Shown here: in pieces, positions 38,509-46,671 of the stretch
Position numbering within the stretch: the first letter of the stretch is position 1
Layout: every line of letters begins with the position of its first letter
Assembly: GCF_001646655.1 (NCBI RefSeq)
Contig: NZ_LPZN01000018.1
Location: 62,001-126,000 of the forward strand
Source of the DNA: Rhodococcus gordoniae
GTDB lineage: Bacteria > Actinomycetota > Actinomycetes > Mycobacteriales > Mycobacteriaceae
Direction of reading: 5' to 3'
DNA: 64,000 bases
Made by a program: the position numbers and the translations under genes
Notes under the pieces: model-generated
Databases searched by the model: none
Seen by the model: only the letters and a program-made list of their open reading frames with translations
Told to the model about the DNA's origin: nothing

Positions 38509-39705
38509 TCAGACGAGCAGTGCGATGACGACGGCGACGAGCAGCGCCACCAGGATCACCGCGACCATCGCCGCCATCGCCAGGGGTGCATAGGCGACGA
38601 TGCGGTCCTGCGGGTTGTCGGGCACCGGCCCCTTCGGGAGCAGACGATCGAGCAGGTCCGCCGGGGCGAAACCCTTCGCCGGTCTCTTCGCGCCGCCGGA
38701 GGCCTGCGTCGCGGCGCCGAGGGACCGGTCGACGAAGGAACTGCGGGGGCGCGAGGGCTCGACGAAGGGGGTGGAACGTTGCGCCCACGACGGGATCGTG
38801 CCGTCCTCGTTCTGGATGGGACGGCCGCGCAGGGCTGCCGCGGACCCGTTCGGTCCGAGGGCCACACGGGCGAGCAGATCGCGGGCCTGCGCCATCGTCG
38901 GGCGCCGCGACGGGTCGGGCCGGAGCATCTCGAGCAGGGGTTCGGTGAGCGGACCCGTGTGCGTGGGCATGATGATCTCCGCCCGGGCGACCCGGTGCAG
39001 CAACGCGATCGAGTCGGCCTCGAAACCGAAGGGCGGCTGCCCCTCGACCGCGGTGTAGAGGGTTGCGCCGAGCGAGAACACGTCGCTGGCCTCGGTGGGG
39101 TCGTTGCCGCGCGCGACCTCGGGAGCGAAATAGGCCGGGGTTCCGATGATCACGCCCTCGGGGTCGTTGTCGCCCTTCGCGCGGGCGATACCGAAGTCGC
39201 TGATCTTCACGATGCCGGCGTCGCGGCCACGCTCGGCGATGAGGATGTTGCCGGGTTTGACGTCGCGGTGGACGATTCCGGCGGCGTGCGCGGCGGTGAG
39301 GGCGTCGGCGACGTTCGCGCCGATCTGCGCCACCACGTACGGCGGGAGGGTGTCGACGACGTTCATCACCTGGGCCAGGCTGCGGGACGGCAGGTGTTCC
39401 ATGACGAGCCACGGTTCGCCGTAGTGCAGTGCCATGTCGTACATCGAGATGGCGTGCTCGTGGGCGAGCTGGGCGGCCGCCCGGCCTTCCCGGAGTGCGC
39501 GGCGACGGAGATCCTCGGCCTCGTCGGGATCGAGGTCGGCGGTGGAGATCACCTGTTTGACGGCGACGTCCCGGCCCAGGCGGTTGTCGCGCGCAAGCCA
39601 GACGGCACCCATGCCGCCACCTCCGAGCTTGGAATCGAGCCGATATCGACCGGCCACCAAGTGATCCGGCCCTACGGCCCGTCCTGCCCACGCCTGCTCC
39701 GCCAC
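38509..39705 (-). CDS. Tail-anchored Ser/Thr protein kinase without sensor domain
   Basis: 398 residues. Complete Hanks-type kinase domain (about 15-285): glycine loop LGGGGMGAVW, VAVKQV Lys, HRDVKPGN catalytic loop, KISDFGIAR, GTPAYFAPEV. A 90-residue linker follows, then a single hydrophobic helix at the very C-terminus (last 27 or so residues, AMAAMVAVILVALLVAVVIALLV). No extracytoplasmic domain exists, unlike PknB or PknD, so it can only sense from inside or within the membrane. GTG start; TACTCT (39713-39718, minus) seven bases upstream suggests a leaderless transcript. Convergent with the response regulator gene. Confidence 0.92.
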   Translation of the reverse strand: MAEQAWAGRAVGPDHLVAGRYRLDSKLGGGGMGAVWLARDNRLGRDVAVKQVISTADLDPDEAEDLRRRALREGRAAAQLAHEHAISMYDMALHYGEPWLVMEHLPSRSLAQVMNVVDTLPPYVVAQIGANVADALTAAHAAGIVHRDVKPGNILIAERGRDAGIVKISDFGIARAKGDNDPEGVIIGTPAYFAPEVARGNDPTEASDVFSLGATLYTAVEGQPPFGFEADSIALLHRVARAEIIMPTHTGPLTEPLLEMLRPDPSRRPTMAQARDLLARVALGPNGSAAALRGRPIQNEDGTIPSWAQRSTPFVEPSRPRSSFVDRSLGAATQASGGAKRPAKGFAPADLLDRLLPKGPVPDNPQDRIVAYAPLAMAAMVAVILVALLVAVVIALLV

Positions 39706-39712
39706 TCGATCG

Positions 39713-39718
39713 AGAGTA
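39713..39718 (-). promoter_or_regulatory. -10-like element for leaderless kinase transcript
   Basis: TACTCT on the minus strand ends seven bases before the GTG at 39705. No Shine-Dalgarno sequence precedes the start. Confidence 0.45.
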
Positions 39719-39836
39719 GTCGATCGGAGGTGATCGGCCCGGCCGAAAGGCGTGTGAGCTGCACTGTAGTCCTCGCTCGGAAGGGTGGCGTGTCGACTTG
39801 ACGGAAGGGAGGGAGGTCGGGTCTACTTGATGAAGA

Positions 39837-39852
39837 TCGAAAGTATGTTCGA
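39837..39852 (+). promoter_or_regulatory. LexA SOS box of imuA'-imuB
   Basis: TCGAAA-GTAT-GTTCGA, one base from the mycobacterial-type consensus TCGAAC-N4-GTTCGA. TTGATG (39827-39832) lies just upstream as a -35 and GAATAG (39851-39856) overlaps its end as a -10 candidate, so LexA binding would block the promoter. A second GTTCGA half-site follows at 39858-39863. Confidence 0.88.
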
Positions 39853-39918
39853 ATAGAGTTCGAGCCGGGCCACGACTTCCCCGTGGTCGGCCGGTCGTGT
39901 GTGTCAGGCGGCAGGCGG

Positions 39919-40695
39919 ATGACAGGGGTGACAGTGGGCGAGGTGGCCGAATTTCCGGTGGGCGACGAGGAAGCGGGTCGCGCGGAACGAATCGAGGCGT
40001 TGCGGCGTCGTATCGCGGCGGTGCCGGCACGTGGCGAGGGGCAGTCCGTCGCGCGAGGCGGGGTCGGAACCACGTCCGACCGCATCCTGCCCGTCCCGGA
40101 TCCTCTCGCGGAACTGTTACCGCAGGGCGGCCTGGCGCGGGGGAGCGTCGTCTCCGTCTCCGGTGCCACCTCGATTCTCCTCGGGATGCTCGCGTCCGTG
40201 ACGGCCTCCGGCGGATACGCCGCCGTGATCGGTCAGCGCCGGTTGGGCCTGCTCGCCGCCGCGGAGATGGGCGCCCGATTGCACCGGTTGGCGGTGATCC
40301 CCGATCCGGGACCGGATCCCGTGGAGATCGCCGCGGTGCTGCTCGACGGGATCGACCTGGTGGTGCTGGGGCTCGGTGGGGCGTCGGTGTCCCCGTCCCG
40401 TGCCCGCGCGGTCGCCGCCCGGGCGCGGAGCAAGCAGTCCGTCCTCGTGGTCACGGACGGTCGCTGGGAGGGGGCCCATGTGCGCCTGGAGGCGCGGGTC
40501 GACGGATATCGGGGGGTGGACGGTCCCGGCAGGGACCGGCTGTGCGCGACCCGGCTGTCGGTCCGGGCCCACGGGCGAGCGTTCCCCCCGCGCGCCACCC
40601 GGGTCGAGGTGTGCGCCGACCGCAGTGCCGTCGAGTGGACCAGCGAGGAGCGGAATCGGCTGGAGGACGGGCGTTTCCGTAAAACGATCCGGTGA
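39919..40695 (+). CDS. imuA': SOS mutagenesis protein ImuA'
   Basis: 258 residues from the ATG at 39919; GTG codons at 39928 and 39934 are alternatives and the frame is open upstream to 39883. RecA-like fold remnant with LPQGGLARGSVVSVSG in the place of a Walker A, but without the GKT core. Rv3395c is the counterpart. In mycobacteria ImuA' interacts with ImuB and RecA as an accessory of DnaE2 translesion synthesis. SOS box at 39837-39852. Its stop overlaps imuB (GTGA). Confidence 0.87.
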   Translation: MTGVTVGEVAEFPVGDEEAGRAERIEALRRRIAAVPARGEGQSVARGGVGTTSDRILPVPDPLAELLPQGGLARGSVVSVSGATSILLGMLASVTASGGYAAVIGQRRLGLLAAAEMGARLHRLAVIPDPGPDPVEIAAVLLDGIDLVVLGLGGASVSPSRARAVAARARSKQSVLVVTDGRWEGAHVRLEARVDGYRGVDGPGRDRLCATRLSVRAHGRAFPPRATRVEVCADRSAVEWTSEERNRLEDGRFRKTIR

Positions 40696-42272
40696 ACGAT
40701 TCGTCCCCTCGGTGGGCGCCCGCGCGGGTCGTGGCGCTCTGGTGTCCCGACTGGCCCGCGGTGGCCGTCGCCACCGCATCGGAATTGCCCGCGACCGTCC
40801 CGATCGCGGTGGTCTCGGCGAATCGCGTCGTCGCCTGTTCGGCCTCGGCGCGGGCCGCGGGGGTCCGGCGCGGCCTGAGGCGGCGTGAGGCCCAGGCCCG
40901 CTGCCCGGAACTGCACGTGGCCCGCTCGGATCCGGATCTGGAGGCGAGGACGTTCGAGACGGTGGTGGCCGCGATCGATGCGGTGGCCCCGGGCGTGGAG
41001 GTGCTGCGCCCGGGCCTGGTGGTGCTCGCCGCGCGCGGTGTGGTCCGGTGGTTCGGCTCGGAGGAGGCCGCCGCGGAGGCCCTGATCGACGCGGTCGCGG
41101 CGACCGGGATGGAATGCCAGGTCGGTGTCGCCGACGAGTTGTCCACCGCCGTGCTCGCTGCGAGACGCAACGCGCTGGTCCCGACGGGACAGTGCGCCGA
41201 GTTCCTCGCACCGTTGCCCGTCTCGTATCTCGCGGTGGAACCGGCGCTGGCGGCTCCTCGACGGACCGACACGGTGGACCTGTTGCGCCGTCTCGGTATT
41301 CGCACCATCGGAGCGTTCGCTGCGTTGTCCCCGGTCGACGTGGCGTCACGATTCGACGCCGACGTCGTCGCTGCGCACCGGAGCGCGCGGGGGCTGCCGG
41401 AACGTCCCCCTTCGGGTCGGCCGATCCCTCCGGATCTGACGGTGGAACATCCCTGCGACCCGCCGGTGGAGCGGGTCGACGCAGCGGCCTTCGCCGGTCG
41501 CGCACTCGCCGAACTGCTCCACACCCGGCTCGCGGCAGCGGGAGTCGCGTGCACGCGGTTGCTCGTGACGGCGCGCACCGGGGCCGGGGAGGAACTCTCG
41601 CGCACCTGGCGTTGTGCCGAGCCGCTCACTCCCGAGGGCACGGCCGACCGTGTGCGGTGGCAGCTCGACGGGTGGCTCACCGGCCGCAACACGAACCGGC
41701 CCACGGCGGGAATCGTGTTGCTGCGGCTCGAACCGGTCGAGGTCGTGGCTGCCGGTGCGCTGCAACTCGGGTTGTGGGGTGGTGTCGGCGACGAGGACGA
41801 ACGGGCACGTCGGGCGCTCGTCCGGGCGCAGGGCCTGCTCGGTGCGGACGCCGTCCGGATCGGAGTGCTCGGCGGCGGCCGAGGACCCACCGAACGGATC
41901 GTCCTCGTGCCCGTCGGCGATGAGGCGATACCGCACTCCGACCCGGACGCACCCTGGCCGGGCCGGCTGCCGCCTCCGGCTCCCGCGCTGGTGTTGCCTA
42001 CACCTCCCGTGATCCGTCTGGACGACGACGTGGGGAATCCGGTCTCGGTGACCGAGCGCGGTCTGCTCAGCGGGTCACCTGCTCGGCTGCGATGGGGAAG
42101 TCGCAGCTGGACGGTGATCGGATGGGCCGGTCCGTGGCCGGTGGACGAGTACTGGTGGGATCCGGCCGCCGCTCGGTGCGCCGCCCGCCTGCAGGTGCTG
42201 CTCGAGGAATCACGGGCATTGCTGGTGTTCTTCGGTGCCGACGGTTGGCGGGTGGAGGGCGTCTACGACTGA
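40692..42272 (+). CDS. imuB: Y-family-like mutasome scaffold ImuB
   Basis: 526 residues (Rv3394c 527). It has the Y-family polymerase outline but lacks the catalytic carboxylates: the N-terminal VVALWCPDWPAVAVA and the segment PGLVVLAARGVVRWFG do not carry the palm acidic residues of DinB. Helix-hairpin-helix region LRRLGIRTIGAFAAL follows. A short QLGLWGG (about residue 357) resembles a beta-clamp-binding motif, which in mycobacteria lets ImuB recruit DnaE2 to the clamp. The C-terminal 100 residues include WTVIGWAGPWPVDEYWWD. GTG start, coupled to imuA'. Confidence 0.93.
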   Translation: MNDSSPRWAPARVVALWCPDWPAVAVATASELPATVPIAVVSANRVVACSASARAAGVRRGLRRREAQARCPELHVARSDPDLEARTFETVVAAIDAVAPGVEVLRPGLVVLAARGVVRWFGSEEAAAEALIDAVAATGMECQVGVADELSTAVLAARRNALVPTGQCAEFLAPLPVSYLAVEPALAAPRRTDTVDLLRRLGIRTIGAFAALSPVDVASRFDADVVAAHRSARGLPERPPSGRPIPPDLTVEHPCDPPVERVDAAAFAGRALAELLHTRLAAAGVACTRLLVTARTGAGEELSRTWRCAEPLTPEGTADRVRWQLDGWLTGRNTNRPTAGIVLLRLEPVEVVAAGALQLGLWGGVGDEDERARRALVRAQGLLGADAVRIGVLGGGRGPTERIVLVPVGDEAIPHSDPDAPWPGRLPPPAPALVLPTPPVIRLDDDVGNPVSVTERGLLSGSPARLRWGSRSWTVIGWAGPWPVDEYWWDPAAARCAARLQVLLEESRALLVFFGADGWRVEGVYD

Positions 42273-42273
42273 G

Positions 42274-42279
42274 TAGGCT
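42274..42279 (+). promoter_or_regulatory. -10-like element for the hydrolase at 42288
   Basis: TAGGCT ends eight bases before the ATG and begins two bases after the imuB stop codon. No Shine-Dalgarno sequence is present, so a leaderless transcript separate from imuB is likely. Confidence 0.45.
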
Positions 42280-42287
42280 CGAACATC

Positions 42288-43079
42288 ATGAGATCTCCGG
42301 TCCTCACCGCCGCGCCGAACGGGGTCGCCATCGCATATCGCGAATTCACGGCAGATCGCGAATTCGTGACGCCCGTCGCCGCCCGTCCTGTACCCGTGCT
42401 GCTGGTACACGGGTTGGGTGGTGACGGGCGCACGTGGACCCGCTTCGCCGCGTCCCTGGTGAAGACGGGCCGACGGGTGATCACCGTCGACCTGCGCGGA
42501 CACGGACGCAGTGGCCGGGCCGCCTCGTACCGCTTCGGGGAGTTCGCCGCCGACGTCGCCGGACTGTGCGCCCACCTCGGCGTCGATGCGGTCGACCTCG
42601 TCGGGCACTCGCTCGGCGGTCACGTGGGATCGCTGGTCGCGCAACAGCATCCCGGTCTCGTCCGGCGGCTGGTCCTGGAGGAGACGCCCTTGCCGTTGCG
42701 GGAGGGGGATCCGGTGCCGGAGGTGCCCGCGCACCGTCCGACCCCCGTGGAGTTGTGGCACGCCGCGACCAGCATGGCGCTCAATCCCCGGGCGGTCACC
42801 GCCTTCGACCGTTCCATGACTCCTTCGGTCGTCGCCCAGTTCCACACGCCGAATCCGACATGGTGGCAGCATCTTCCGTCGCTCACCACCCCCACTCTGC
42901 TGTTGCGTGGTGTGCGGCGCGGCAGCATGGTCGACCCGCGCCTCCTGACAGCGGCGGTCGACGCGCTGCCCGCGGCATCCGTGCGGGAGATCGGGTGCGG
43001 GCACAGCATCCACCGCGACCGTGCCCGCGATTTCGCAGCGGCGGTCGTCCCGTTCCTCACGGATCGATCGGTTGCCTAG
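42288..43079 (+). CDS. Alpha/beta hydrolase
   Basis: 263 residues. Oxyanion region LLVHGLGGDGRTWTRF, DLRGHGRSG, nucleophile elbow LVGHSLGGHVG, and a C-terminal CGHSIHRD that supplies the catalytic His. No signal peptide. Similar to esterases and haloalkane-type hydrolases; the substrate cannot be read from sequence. A short direct repeat (ATCGCGAATTC, about 42,330-42,365) near the 5' end duplicates codons for REF. It sits 15 bases after imuB but has its own -10. Confidence 0.88.
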   Translation: MRSPVLTAAPNGVAIAYREFTADREFVTPVAARPVPVLLVHGLGGDGRTWTRFAASLVKTGRRVITVDLRGHGRSGRAASYRFGEFAADVAGLCAHLGVDAVDLVGHSLGGHVGSLVAQQHPGLVRRLVLEETPLPLREGDPVPEVPAHRPTPVELWHAATSMALNPRAVTAFDRSMTPSVVAQFHTPNPTWWQHLPSLTTPTLLLRGVRRGSMVDPRLLTAAVDALPAASVREIGCGHSIHRDRARDFAAAVVPFLTDRSVA

Positions 43080-43082
43080 ACT
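43077..43082 (+). promoter_or_regulatory. -10-like element for the ExoIII-type nuclease gene
   Basis: TAGACT ends eight bases before the GTG at 43091 and includes the stop codon (TAG) of the preceding hydrolase gene. No Shine-Dalgarno sequence. Confidence 0.45.
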
Positions 43083-43090
43083 GGACGATC

Positions 43091-44005
43091 GTGCGCATCG
43101 CGACCTTCAACATCAACGGAATCCGTGCCGCACAGCGACGCGGGTTCGAGGACTGGCTGCGTGAGCGCAACCCCGACGTGGTGGCCCTGCAGGAGGTCCG
43201 CGCTCCGGCGGCCGCGATCCCACAGGGTGTCTTCGGCAAGTACCACCTCGCCTACGACGAGGGCACCCTTCCCGGCCGCAACGGCGTCGGGATCCTGACC
43301 CTCCACGAGCCGGCCGCTGTGCGCACCTGGAGCGGCACCGCTCTGCTGCGGCTTCCCGGTGAGGAACACGTCGACCGGATCGACTTCGATCGGGGACCGC
43401 TGGCACGCGGACTGGCCGAATTCGCCCACGAGGGACGGTACGTCGAGGTGGACCTCGCCGACGCACCCGTCACGGTGGCATCGCTGTACCTGCCGAAGGG
43501 TGGGCTCCCGGCACACCTCCAGAAGCCCGGGCGCATGCGCGACGAACCGGACGGCGGGGTGCGCTACCAGCGCAAGATGCGCTTCCTGTCCGCCTTCGCC
43601 CGGCAGCTGACCCGCACCCGCCTCGCGGCACGCGCCCAGGGCCGGGAGTTCCTCGTCATGGGTGATTTCAACGTCGCCCACACCCGCTACGACGTGCGCA
43701 ACTGGCGTCGTCGCGGGCAGGCGGAGGGCTTCCTGCCGGAGGAACGCGCCTGGCTCGATTCGCTGCTGTCGCCGCGCACGCTCGTCGACGTCGTCCGCCG
43801 GCAGCATCCCGAGGTCGACGGACCCTACTCGTGGTGGTCGTGGCTGGGCGACTCGTTCGCGTCCGACTCGGGGTGGCGGATCGACTACCACCTCGCTACG
43901 CCGCGACTGGCCCGGACCGCGATCTCCGCCGGAACCGACCGCGATCCGGCGCCCGACCGGAGGATCAGCGATCACGCACCGGTGGTCGTGGACTACGACA
44001 TCTGA
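43091..44005 (+). CDS. xth: Exonuclease III-family AP endonuclease
   Basis: 304 residues. Endonuclease/exonuclease/phosphatase fold: RIATFNINGIRAA, VALQEVRAP (metal Glu), VASLYLPKGG, VMGDFNVAHTRYDVRNW (catalytic Asp and Asn), GWRIDYHLATPRL, and RISDHAPVVVDYDI (Asp-His pair). All catalytic residues are present. It should cleave at abasic sites and remove 3' blocks in base excision repair. GTG start with a leaderless-type -10. Near imuA'-imuB but without its own SOS box. Confidence 0.94.
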   Translation: MRIATFNINGIRAAQRRGFEDWLRERNPDVVALQEVRAPAAAIPQGVFGKYHLAYDEGTLPGRNGVGILTLHEPAAVRTWSGTALLRLPGEEHVDRIDFDRGPLARGLAEFAHEGRYVEVDLADAPVTVASLYLPKGGLPAHLQKPGRMRDEPDGGVRYQRKMRFLSAFARQLTRTRLAARAQGREFLVMGDFNVAHTRYDVRNWRRRGQAEGFLPEERAWLDSLLSPRTLVDVVRRQHPEVDGPYSWWSWLGDSFASDSGWRIDYHLATPRLARTAISAGTDRDPAPDRRISDHAPVVVDYDI

Positions 44006-44026
44006 GACGCGTGATCGGATGCGTGA

Positions 44027-45133
44027 TCAATCCATGGTGAGGATCTGACGGAGGGCGGCTCCGTCGGCCAGGGCGTCCATCGCCTCGTTGATCCGGCCCA
44101 GCGGCAGACGGTCGGTGACGAGGCGCTCGACCGGCAGCCGTCCCTCACGCCACATCCCCACGAACCGCGGGATGTCGCGGGCCGGGACCGCGGAGCCGAG
44201 ATAACTGCCGACCAGTGAGCGGCCCTCGCCCACGAGGGCGGCGGGCGACACCTCGAGCCGGGCGTCGGGTGCGGGCAGTCCGACGGTGATCGTGGTGCCT
44301 CCCGGTCCGGTGAGCGCGACCGACGTGGCGAGCGCGGGCACGCTTCCCGCGGCCTCGACGACCAGCCGTGCCTTCACACCCTGCTCGACGGCCTCGTCCG
44401 GCGAGAGGACGTGTTCGGCGCCCAGCGAGCGGGCCGTGTCGCGCTTGTCGGGGGAGGTATCGACGGCGATGACGGTGACGTCGTCGTGGGCCAGCGCCAC
44501 GAGCAGCGCGGCCATGCCCACGCCGCCGAGGCCGACGACGACCAGCGTGTCCCCGGCCTGGGGCCGGGCGGCATTGACGACCGCGCCGCCACCGGTCAGC
44601 ACGGCGCAGCCCATGAGCGCGGCGACCTCGGCGGGGACGTCGTCGCCGACACCGACGAGAGACCGTGTGTCGACGACGGCGTGGGTCGCGAAGGCCGACG
44701 CACCCAGGTGGTGGTGGACGTCGGTCCCGTCGCGGTGCAGTCGCCGCGCACCGGACAACAGGGTTCCCGCTGCATTCGCGGCCGATCCGGGAACACAGGG
44801 ACGGATGCCGTTGCTCGCGCAGCCCTCGCAGTCGCCGCAGCGGGGCATGAAGGTCATGACCACCCGCTCCCCGACGGAGAATCCGGTGGTGTCGTCACCG
44901 AGTTCGACGATGCGCCCGGCCGCTTCGTGCCCGAGGAGCATCGGCACCGGACGAGGCCGGTTGCCGTCCACCACGGACAGATCGGAGTGACACACACCGG
45001 CGCATTCGATCTCTACCAGCGCCTCACCCGGTCCCGGTGGGTCGAGTTCGAGCAGGTCGACGCTGAGCGGAGTGGACTCCGCGTACCGCCGTCGACGTCC
45101 GATCTCCTCCAGGACTGCTCCGGTGATCTGCAC
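44027..45133 (-). CDS. Zinc-dependent MDR alcohol dehydrogenase
   Basis: 368 residues. Catalytic zinc ligands in CAGVCHSDL and GHEAAG. Structural zinc site CGDCEGCASNGIRPC has four cysteines. Rossmann motif VVVGLGGVGMAALL, followed by AVDTSPDKR, the Asp typical of NAD preference. The insert with HHHLGASAFATHAVV matches the class related to formaldehyde-type and aryl-alcohol dehydrogenases. Substrate not determined. ATG start. Divergent from the small membrane gene at 45184. Confidence 0.92.
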   Translation of the reverse strand: MQITGAVLEEIGRRRRYAESTPLSVDLLELDPPGPGEALVEIECAGVCHSDLSVVDGNRPRPVPMLLGHEAAGRIVELGDDTTGFSVGERVVMTFMPRCGDCEGCASNGIRPCVPGSAANAAGTLLSGARRLHRDGTDVHHHLGASAFATHAVVDTRSLVGVGDDVPAEVAALMGCAVLTGGGAVVNAARPQAGDTLVVVGLGGVGMAALLVALAHDDVTVIAVDTSPDKRDTARSLGAEHVLSPDEAVEQGVKARLVVEAAGSVPALATSVALTGPGGTTITVGLPAPDARLEVSPAALVGEGRSLVGSYLGSAVPARDIPRFVGMWREGRLPVERLVTDRLPLGRINEAMDALADGAALRQILTMD

Positions 45134-45170
45134 GGGTCTCCCTTCCGTCGGGTCGCGGATTCTCTACCCC

Positions 45171-45176
45171 TAGCAT
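45171..45176 (+). promoter_or_regulatory. -10-like element for the gene at 45184
   Basis: TAGCAT ends seven bases before the ATG, with no Shine-Dalgarno sequence; a leaderless transcript is likely. Confidence 0.45.
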
Positions 45177-45183
45177 CACGAGC

Positions 45184-45708
45184 ATGACACTCACCCGGGC
45201 GGACCGCTTCCTCATCGGTGCCGCCGCAGTCTTCCTCGTGTCCCAGGCGAACATCGGTCGGGTTCTCGGCTCCACGGCCCCGACGGTGGGCGCCGTGCAG
45301 ACCACCTTCTCGGCCTCGAAGTACCGGAAGATCCTCGACGACCTCGGTCCCGACGAGATCGAGCGCTACCGGCGGCACTACTACTGGGACATGGTGCACC
45401 CGGCGACCTTCGCGATCGCGCTGCGGGCCGGTGCGCGCTCACTCGACAAGCATCGTCCGCTGTCGCCGCGCACGCGCCGGATCCTGATGACGGCACCGGT
45501 CGTCGCCGCGGCGGGGGACTACGTGGAGAACGTCGTCGGCCTGTACCTGCTGGATCACCGCACCCGCATCGACGATCGGACGGTCCGGGTCACCTCCACC
45601 GTCAGCGTCACCAAGTGGGTGCTGGCGCTGGGCAGCTTCGCGTATCTGTCGCAGGGATTCCTGCGGATGTGGGGTGGCGCGGCGAGGCGGCGCCTGCGCC
45701 GCGGCTGA
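45184..45708 (+). CDS. Hypothetical membrane protein
   Basis: 174 residues, not assigned to a known family. Hydrophobic segments lie at about 8-30 (FLIGAAAVFLVSQANIG), 72-85 (VHPATFAIALRAG), 98-120 (MTAPVVAAAGDYVENVVGLYLL) and 145-160 (WVLALGSFAYLSQGF). Charged loops between them include DDLGPDEIERYRRHYYWDM, reminiscent of small integral membrane proteins with four helices. The C-terminus is Arg-rich (RRRLRRG). Alone between the dehydrogenase and the sucrase-like gene. Confidence 0.75.
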   Translation: MTLTRADRFLIGAAAVFLVSQANIGRVLGSTAPTVGAVQTTFSASKYRKILDDLGPDEIERYRRHYYWDMVHPATFAIALRAGARSLDKHRPLSPRTRRILMTAPVVAAAGDYVENVVGLYLLDHRTRIDDRTVRVTSTVSVTKWVLALGSFAYLSQGFLRMWGGAARRRLRRG

Positions 45709-45762
45709 CGTACGACGCGGGCTGCCGAGCCGTCGGGGGAGTATCCGGGCCACAATGTCCGC

Positions 45763-46641
45763 GTGACCATGATTGCCGCTCCCACCTGCTCCGCACTGTC
45801 CGCCCTCGACGAGCCGCTGCCCGGCACGGCCGCCACCGCGCCGGGCTACGTGTGCCTCGAGGTGCCGTCGGGCTGGGGCCGCGACGTGCTCGACGGCACC
45901 GCGCTCGGCACCGAGTTGTCGGACGAGCTGTCCGCCCGGGCGAAGGCTGCGGACGTGCGGATCCTGTTCATCCGGAGGCCGGGCCGCGATGTGGTGCGCG
46001 AGACCCGGACGGTCCTGCTGGCCCGCTCCGAGCCGGACAACACCTGGTGCGAGCGGCTCGAGATCACCGATCCGGCGGAGTTGCTCGACATCGTTCCTCG
46101 CGTGGTCGCGGGTCCGGCTCCCGGTATCGGCGCCGCGGTGCAGGATCCGATCGCCCTGGTGTGCGCTCACGGCAAACGGGACCGGTGCTGCGCTGTGCTG
46201 GGGCGTCCGATCGCGGCCGCTCTCACCTCCGAGTTCGGGCCGGACGTGTGGGAGTGTTCGCACACCGGCGGGCACCGGTTCGCGCCGTCGATGATCATGC
46301 TTCCCACCGGCTACACCTACGGACGGCTCGACGCGGACGGCAGCCTCGCCGCGGTCCGCGAGGCACGGAAGGGACACGTGTACGCGGGCGGGCTGCGGGG
46401 TCGCAGCACCTGGAGTGCGGCCGGGCAGGCCGCCGAGATCGCAGTTCGCGAGGCGATCGCCGACTTCGCGATCGACGCCGTGACGGTCGAGGACGGGGAC
46501 GAGCAGGTCGTGCGTCATCGCGACGGCCGGGCGTGGCGGGTCGGGGTGGAGACCTCGGAACTACCGGCTCGGCCGGCGAGCTGCGGTGCCGCCGCCAAGC
46601 CGGCGCGCCCCGTCGTCGCGACGACGATCACGCCGCTGTAG
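45763..46641 (+). CDS. Sucrase/ferredoxin-like family protein
   Basis: 292 residues. The centre contains VCAHGKRDRCCAVLGRPIA, then ECSHTGGHRFAPSMIMLPTG. This C-x-H-G-x4-C-C ... C-x-H-x3-H layout marks the thioredoxin-fold Suc_Fer-like family, which probably binds a [2Fe-2S] cluster. Members occur widely in actinobacteria with unknown partner and reaction. GTG at 45763; an ATG two codons later is possible. Tail to tail with the MMPL gene, 30 bases apart. Confidence 0.85.
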   Translation: MTMIAAPTCSALSALDEPLPGTAATAPGYVCLEVPSGWGRDVLDGTALGTELSDELSARAKAADVRILFIRRPGRDVVRETRTVLLARSEPDNTWCERLEITDPAELLDIVPRVVAGPAPGIGAAVQDPIALVCAHGKRDRCCAVLGRPIAAALTSEFGPDVWECSHTGGHRFAPSMIMLPTGYTYGRLDADGSLAAVREARKGHVYAGGLRGRSTWSAAGQAAEIAVREAIADFAIDAVTVEDGDEQVVRHRDGRAWRVGVETSELPARPASCGAAAKPARPVVATTITPL

Positions 46642-46671
46642 CGACGCTCCGGACGACAACCCGACCTCGGT

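Noticed and set aside
39852-39863. Second SOS box from the additional GTTCGA before imuA'
   Set aside because: The half-sites are one base too close to fit the 6-4-6 layout; only 39837-39852 is accepted.
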